From Hawksworthiomyces lignivorus (taxonomy: Eukaryota; Ascomycota; Sordariomycetes; Ophiostomatales; Ophiostomataceae), in the NCBI GenBank assembly GCA_002917075.1, contig NTMA01000012.1, positions 186,001-250,000 on the forward strand: a stretch of 64,000 nt of DNA. Direction: 5' to 3'. Positions 57,674 to 64,000 of the stretch are shown here, in pieces. The notes under the pieces are model-generated. The model saw nothing but the letters and a program-made list of their open reading frames with translations, was not told where the DNA came from and searched no databases. Each line of letters begins with the position of its first letter. Within the stretch, counting starts at the first letter, position 1. The position numbers and the translations under genes are program-made.

Positions 57674-60256
57674 TCAGAGGCCAGAGTCGGTCTGCTGGAA
57701 CGGATCGGTGGGCTGGTAGGCACGCCAGTTGTTGCAGTTGTTGGTCACCGCATTCAGGTCCATGGCCTGGCGGATCTTGGACCGCTGCTCCAGGAACTGG
57801 GCGCTGAGGCCCTCGCTGACGTGCCAGGCAATGTGACAGTGGAACAGCCAGGCGCCTGGGTTGTTGGTCTCGAACGCGACCAGCAGCCAGCCGAAGGAGG
57901 GCAGCATGGTAGCGTCGCGGCGGACGGGGTTGTTGCTCTTGAGCTGAGACTTGTCGATCATGTTGAACTCGACAGGACCGGCCGTGGAGCTCAGGGGATC
58001 CTGGGGCGCCGGGCTCTGGCCGAGAATGAGGAAGTCGTGGCCCTGTTAAGTAGTGTTAGGAGCAGGGACATTACGTAACCAAACTGCAGAGATCAAGGCG
58101 AGGTTCAGAAAGATGGGACTTACATGAAGGTGCATAGGATGGGGCACAGGCGACTCGTTCTGGATCAGCCAGAAGCTCCACTGAGAGGTCTCAGACAGCT
58201 CGATAACGTTTTCACTGTTCGGAAAACCATTGGGGCCAATACTGTTGCCTCCATTGTTACCACCGTTGTTACCACCGTTGTTGCCGCCGTTGTTGCCGCC
58301 GTTGTTGCCGCCATTGTTGCCGCCATTGTTGCCGCCATTGTTGCCGCCATTGTTGCCGCCATTGTTGTTGTCACCGGTGCTGTTGTTGCTGTTGAAGCTG
58401 CTATTGCTAAAGTTGATGTTGCTGGAGAAGCCCTTGTTGCCGTTGTTGTTGTTCTCTAGGAGATACTGCAGGATCGGCTTCTCCCATGAGATGTCCATGG
58501 CAGAGCCGTTGACCTGCCAAAAGACGCGGGAGCCGACCGTCTGGAGGCGGACCGGCAAGGTGTCCTGGGCGACGGGGTTGAACTGGTTCAGAGGAGCAGT
58601 GCGGGACACGACAGGCACGAAGTTGGTATTGTCTGCGCAGAGCGAGTCTGGCGGCGGTGTGCCGGGGTTGGTCGGCAGGCCCTTGCTGCCGCGGCCGTTC
58701 TGGCCCGGCGTGTACGTGTCCGCCCCCGCATAGTGCAGGATGGCCGCGGGGTGCGGGTTGTTGGACGAGCCGCAGGCCCGCGTGTTGGAGTACGTGGCAT
58801 TGATCCAGTAGTTTCCGACGGCCTGGTTGGCATTGATGATGACGTCGTAGCGCTGGCCCACGGCGAGGAACAGCTCGCTCGCCGTGTAGGCGTTGACTGG
58901 CACAAAGTCGGTCTCAATGACCGTCATCTGGTGGCCGACGATGGACACCGTGTATGTGTTGTCCACGGACGGGTTGATGAGACGCAGGCGGTGGGCCTTG
59001 CCGGGCGTCAGGTTCACCATCGCATAGGCGCCACCGCCGCCGCGGGGGTTGATGTTGGTGCCATTGAAGAAGAGATTATCGCTGGGCGGAGAGGCGCCCG
59101 GCTGGCCAGAAACAAAGGGATGGCTGGCATCCGACACCTGGTCCAGGAGCTGGTCCGCGCTACCATAGTACCAGTCCGAGATGGGAAATGGACCTAGATC
59201 AATGTCGTAGTTGAGCGACGCCGGTCCATTGATCTTGATGGAGCCCGTCAGCCCATTGGCATACTGAGACGACACGTGCGCATGGTACCTGAGCCATTAT
59301 TAGCCAACGATGCTATTAGAAGATGGCGATTTTACTGATCATAGACTTACCAAGATGTTCCGTATTGCTGGGCCGTAAATGTGTAGGTCTTGTTGTGGCC
59401 CGGAGGGATGGGACACTCAGTCACACCGGGAACACCATCGTTAATGTTGTTGTTCAACAGGCGAAGACCATGCCAGTGGAGTCCGGTTCTAGCAAATTAG
59501 CCTACGAACCTAGGAAAGTAATGAGCAATCGATTGCGGCTTACCCATTGGTTTGCAACTTGTTGATGACGTTCACGCTGATTGTGTCACCCCAGTCTGCG
59601 CTCGTTAGCAATGAAATGGTACATATATGCTCAAAAGAAGGTAAAACGTACTGGCTTCAATAGTTGGGCCTGGCGTAAAGGGAAGAGAGAGTTAGTCCTA
59701 GAGCCTGTACGCTCAACTACAATAAAGCAGAGGGTTTTTCATACCGGGAAACTGGCCTATTTTTAATTAGTATTTCTCTCTCTACTTCAGAAGCCATAAG
59801 GAGCCTTTCACATACCGTTGATGAGCATGGCTTTCTTTTTTGTTACGCCATCAGCTCCCTTGTAGTTGTCGACCTCCGTGAGGGTGAAAGTAAACTAAAT
59901 TATGTTAGCTGACTGGAAATCATGCGAGAGACGGAAGACACAAATAATAGACGACATACGCTGCGAACAGCACCAGTGGTTGGTGTGTTGGAATACCAAT
60001 CTGTGTTGATATCAAAGCCAGGCAGCCAGCAGGCGCGGTTGCTTGGTGTGTTGCAAGACTGCTGTTGTGTCTGATCCTGCTGCAAGGCTACAAGGGAGGA
60101 AGCAGAGCCAGAAGCATCTGCGCTGGGGGCCACATTCTGAACAGGGCTGACGGCGGCACCGGCATCAACACTGGGGGATGCAGCAGGAGCTGCTGCGGCA
60201 AGGCCGAACAAGAGCGCACCAGGCGCAAAGGCAGACAGAGCTGGTATTAACCTCAT
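57674..60256 (-). CDS. Secreted multicopper oxidase, asco-laccase type
   Basis: Eight exons on the minus strand: 60256-59960, 59894-59816, 59756-59745, 59669-59652, 59595-59544, 59488-59351, 59288-58124, 58042-57674; the total of 2130 bases gives 709 residues. A signal peptide (MRLIPALSAFAPGALLFGLA) and a Ser/Ala/Gln-rich propeptide precede CNTPSNRACWLPGFDINTDW, the usual start of mature asco-laccases. All four copper-binding motifs are present: HWHG (~156), WYHAHVSSQ (~199), HPMHLHGHDF (~582-592) and HCHIAWHVSEGL (~653). The axial position is leucine. The protein ends in DSGL, the C-terminal plug of ascomycete laccases that is normally processed. It oxidises phenols with reduction of oxygen to water outside the cell. 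Oddities are two micro-exons (12 and 18 bases) and an Asn/Gly repeat inserted in cupredoxin domain 3. Confidence 0.94.
58242..58373 (-). repeat. 12-base coding minisatellite (Gly-Gly-Asn-Asn repeat) in the laccase gene
   Basis: On the + strand nine consecutive 12-base units (ttgttaccaccg, then ttgttgccgccg, then ttgttgccgcca types) run from 58254 to 58361, with degenerate units on both sides. On the coding strand they give repeated NNGG. Unit variants are grouped by type, as expected when units duplicate locally by slippage or unequal exchange. The length stays in frame. Confidence 0.9.
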
Positions 60257-63200
60257 TGTGTGTGCTCTTTTGTATATGATGGCTTTGAAAATGTAAAAAG
60301 AGAGTGGAAAGAAAGCTATCTAGTGAGAATGGGCGAAGAAGAAGAGAAAGCGTTGAGGTATGATGCCAAGAAATCATCTCGACGAGAAGAGAGATGAGCA
60401 AGCTCATTTATAATGACAGAAAGAAGCTGGAGGCCAAGAAGGGAACGGAACAAAAAAAAACAGAACAAAGAATCACGGATGCCAAGAACCAAGGAAACCG
60501 ACCGGATGTTGCTATCTACGGTTTGAGAAGAAAGCTCGGGGAAGGGGGGGTGTATCTTGTCGTGATGACGGGGTATCTCTCAAACAAGCAAAGAACCCAT
60601 GGTTCCGAGAAGAACATGTGGACTTGTCGTTCGACTGCGAGACTGCGAAAAACAAGGGGGAGAAAAGGCAGAGGACAAGAATGAAAGGATTACGTCGACA
60701 CAGAGATCGTAGCCATGATGATCGGCATCAGGACTGGGTGTAACGGATCAACACTGGAGAAAGATATGCAATTACCCAACTACAATGGAGGCAACTGGAT
60801 TGCGGAGGCAATGATGCATAGCCCAAAGAAGAAGAAACCCAAAGATGCAGAGGCCGAAAGGGGCATGCAAATGGGTAAGGGACACAGTCAAAGGGGACAC
60901 ACAGACAGGAGGAGGGTAGCAGAGATCGTGAGATCGAATGTCGTGCTGGTGATGGGATGAAAGGCAGGAGAAAGAAGTAGCAGCGTAGAGCAATGATACC
61001 GCATGGAGAACGTGCGACGGTCAAAGAAGCAGCACAGACAGTGCAGGGTTTGCATGTTGTCAACAACAGCTGCTGACGGCAAGCCGTCGAAAGAGAGAAG
61101 AAGAGAGAGTAAGAATGCGGGAGGCCAGCAAGCCAACTTGAGACACACCCAGCGTGACAGCTGAAGAAAGCGCCAGGTCAAGAGGTCGTTGGAGAGGAGA
61201 AGAGAGCGATGCAAAATAAGATCGTGGGATAGAGAAAGCCGGTCGGAAACACACAAGCCTCCATTTCGCAGATACGACGCAGATCAGGACAAAGCACCGT
61301 AGCAAGACAGGGGTAAGGGGGCTGGAGAAAGACGTGGGATATGCGGAGAAGACAATGAAGAGAAATAAAGACGAGCAGAAAGAGGAAAGCGGAGGATGGA
61401 GAAGCCACAGACTGCTTGTCCCCTGGAGGCCAGGGTGATGGGATGAGACGCTGGCCACATGGTGAAAAATGAAGCCTAACATGAGAGAAAAGACGAGACG
61501 ACTGGGGGATCGGCCACACGGACAATGTATGTGCAAAAAAGAAGACGAAAGAAGGAAAAAAGAAGAAGTTAAACTACAGGCACCTGGCATGCCAAGCATC
61601 GTACTATTAGGAGCAAAATGATGCCTGAAGCAAAAAGATATCAAAGTCCATTTGGAGATATCTTGAAAACAGGAACAAAAACAAACAAAAAGCATCATTG
61701 AAAATCAGCAATTTACCCAGAAACAATACTACAAAACAAACCGGAAGCGTTCACCAGCCCGCTCTGCTCTCAATCGACAAAACGAACATGAGCATTCGCT
61801 CCCAACCAGGTCGGTAGCAATCCGGGTCAACAGCGAAGAGCAGCGGAGGATGCCTCTCTTTTTTGTTTCCCAAGACGGTTAAATGAAGGGGAAAATGGCG
61901 ATGTGCCGCTGATGGGCTCTGACGTCCAGTAATTTTCGCCGCCTTGAGCTGGAAACCAGGAGAGATGGGAGATGATGAGAGGCGATGAGGATGAAGTCGA
62001 GCGTGAAGGGGGAGTGAAACCTAGGAGAGGTCACCTCTTGTTCCTGTGCAGTCATTCTTTCCATGGTCCTCGACTGCTCTTCAGTATGAGATAGTCAGGA
62101 ACGGATTGAAAGTCTCGCGCATGCCTACCAGAGAACACACTCTTGGGAGACGGCACAGTGAAACAGAGGACGGCTCGAGGACCATCCGACAAAACCATGT
62201 GCTGGCAGAGCGTCCATCGCATGGAAATGGAGGGCTAGCATCCGTTTGCTGCTTTAGGTGTGTGCAATGATGCTGAGCTGAGAACGAAGAGAGAAAAAAA
62301 GGCAATGAGACCAGTGGATTTCGTCTGTGTGTAGGAAAAACTCCAATTACGGACTAGAGACACTAAAAAGAAAGTCGAGATGATGTCTGTGTGATGGCAT
62401 GAAAGATGAGTGTGAACAGAAGACATGGATAATTACGACACACGACAGAAATTAACTTCAGATTGCTGGGGAACCCCAGCTGTCGTTCACTGTTCTCAAC
62501 TCTAACGGCCTATGCATTCTTTCTCAGCCCCCGGCCTCCCGGCGTGATTTTGCCTGCACAGACGACGGCTCTAGGGGGGGATAGCAACGTTAAGAGCTTC
62601 CACGCAAGATTCTAGTCTTGTTCTCTCCCCCCTGACATTATCATTTTTGGTACTCTACCTACATTGCCCTTTCTTTTCTCTGCTTCTTTTATCGCTGTCT
62701 TTTTTAGTTCATTTAACATCGGAAGGCAATGCGACAGGATCGCCGTCAAGCAAAGCGTCGATGAGGGCGGCCCTGTAACCTGGAACCGACGCACGCTCCC
62801 TCACACCCACAAACCAACCCTGCAGAGCAATCCCCCTCGATATTCGCGGTAATATTATTAAATCTCAGTCTACGACCCGCGTGCCGGGCAGTCCGGGGTA
62901 TAATATGTGTATGCGAGTATAATATGGGAAGCATCCCTGTCTTAATAACCTAAAATGACGTTCAAGAACATATGTGCTTGTAACACCGAAAATGAGGCTC
63001 ACCAACGTGGCATGAATGGATGTGCGAATGTAACGAACGACCCAAAAATCGACGACAGTAGGAACCGTCATTTCTTAACGCATTCTTAACATCACAAGTC
63101 TTGGCCATTTTCTGCGTCTTTTGACCCTTTCAACTGCTCTGATCATTGTTGAATGTTTTCTCTTCTTGTCCCAGCGAACCACTAGAGTCATCTCCTCGAC

Positions 63201-64000
63201 TCCATCAACGATCCGCTTATGCTGCTTGTGTTTTCAAGACAACCCCTGACGGCTGCCTCATCCAGTCCATGTCGTCCTTGTTTTCACTCTTTTTTTTTTT
63301 TAATTTTTTAATTTATTAATTTAACATACTTTTTTACTTACCAAACGGCTCTCGCTGTCTCCGATGAACATCAGAGACGACAAGAGTAGTAGATAGACGG
63401 GATGGAGGGTCTTGGGAACAGTGTCAAGGGTCAAGAATGGCTGCGAGCATAGATGAGGAAGGCTGCGATTCGGAAAAAATATGCCCGTTACGTTCATTGT
63501 CGTACTCAGACTCACCCGTCTTATGTCAATTTCTACTCGGGTATGCGGCAATTCAGAGGCTTACAAAGTATCTGTACGGGTTGTTGTGATGAGAAGAGAA
63601 AGGCTCTTCCTTCATTGTCATTGTAGATAACTTTCTTGGTAATGGTTTACAGTAATACTCCTAACTTAGCTAGTCGCAGGCTTTGATTACTGAGATGCGA
63701 GCTCAACATCGAGAGATTCCCAGAGGTGTAATTAAACGTAAGATCACAAACATCTTCAGAGCCCATCATCTTCAAAACTAAACAATATCACCAAAGTCAG
63801 CTTTGCAGAGGGTCGCCTCTCTGGAAATCATGTTTCCGCCCTCTCATCAGGAACAGTAAAATATTTCCCAGGAAAGAGTGTCGATATTTGTGTTTACCCA
63901 GTGCCTTTTTCCGCGCCGAACTCTCGGCGCGGTCGCCTCTGAAGTTCCTCTCCCTCACTGTCTCCCTCTCCATATACTTCTCGCGGCGCCTCCGGCTGAA
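60257..64000. other. Long 5' flank of the laccase gene and unassigned sequence
   Basis: About 3.7 kb to the window edge with no supported gene. 60260-61700 is purine-rich on the + strand, so pyrimidine-rich when read toward the laccase, as in a long leader or promoter. The long minus-strand frame here (61698-61060) is Ser/Leu/Phe-rich and low in information, which is what CT-rich DNA gives by chance. Near 63285-63330 there is an AT-only stretch. The last ~100 bases are CT-rich and may be the leader of a gene that starts beyond the window. Confidence 0.4.

Noticed and set aside
61060..61698. 212-codon minus-strand frame, Ser/Leu/Phe-rich
   Set aside because: It is low-complexity CT-rich sequence with no domain and no consistent splice partners; more likely part of the laccase 5' flank.
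1..64000. tRNA, rRNA and CRISPR elements
   Set aside because: I looked for T-loop type sequences (GGTTCRAATCC) and regularly spaced repeats and found none. Absence by eye is weak evidence; a covariance-model scan would decide.

Overview
This window is nuclear DNA of a filamentous ascomycete (Pezizomycotina, most likely Sordariomycete-like; the genus cannot be fixed from sequence alone). The evidence is short introns (mostly 47-130 bases) with GTNNGT donors and CTAAY branch sites, pyrimidine-rich leaders, and fungus-specific families: a Pth11/SAT4-type rhodopsin-domain receptor, a YTP1-like protein, an asco-laccase with a C-terminal DSGL plug, and PDR-type ABC-G and MDR-type ABC-B pumps. I saw no tRNA, rRNA, CRISPR array, autonomous transposon or prokaryotic gene.

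Layout. 0-5 kb: a rhodopsin-domain membrane protein (+) and a YTP1-like membrane protein (-). 5-10 kb: gene-poor, with an unresolved possible membrane-protein gene (about 5.34-6.17 kb, -) and a 145-base MITE-like inverted-repeat element (8.16-8.31 kb). 10-16.6 kb: a BAR-domain adaptor (+), a UFD1-domain protein with zinc-binding modules (+), and a convergent fungal protein of unknown function (-). 18.6-19.7 kb: a small fungal gene preceded by an AUG-less 258-codon open frame that joins it in phase. 19.7-24.6 kb: AT-rich and almost gene-free. 24.6-35.5 kb: two full-size drug-efflux ABC transporters tail to tail, an ABC-B with 16 exons (+) and an ABC-G/PDR with 3 exons (-). 35.5-41 kb: a second gene-poor stretch. 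41-47.7 kb: an unknown fungal protein (+), a GCIP-domain protein (-), the glucosidase II beta subunit (+) and an Rtf2-family protein (-). 48.8-56.9 kb: the TOR kinase (+, 4 exons, 2591 residues). 57.7-60.3 kb: a secreted laccase (-) with 8 exons, two of them micro-exons. 60.3-64 kb: no gene seen.

How the genes relate. There is no biosynthetic cluster. Housekeeping genes (TOR growth signalling, ER glucosidase II quality control, Rtf2, UFD1 and BAR proteins) flank a 21-kb gene-poor island whose only convincing genes are the two efflux pumps. Spliced lengths were summed by hand for each multi-exon gene and every model keeps an open frame with a total divisible by three. Family assignments come from motifs seen in the translated sequence; no database search was run.
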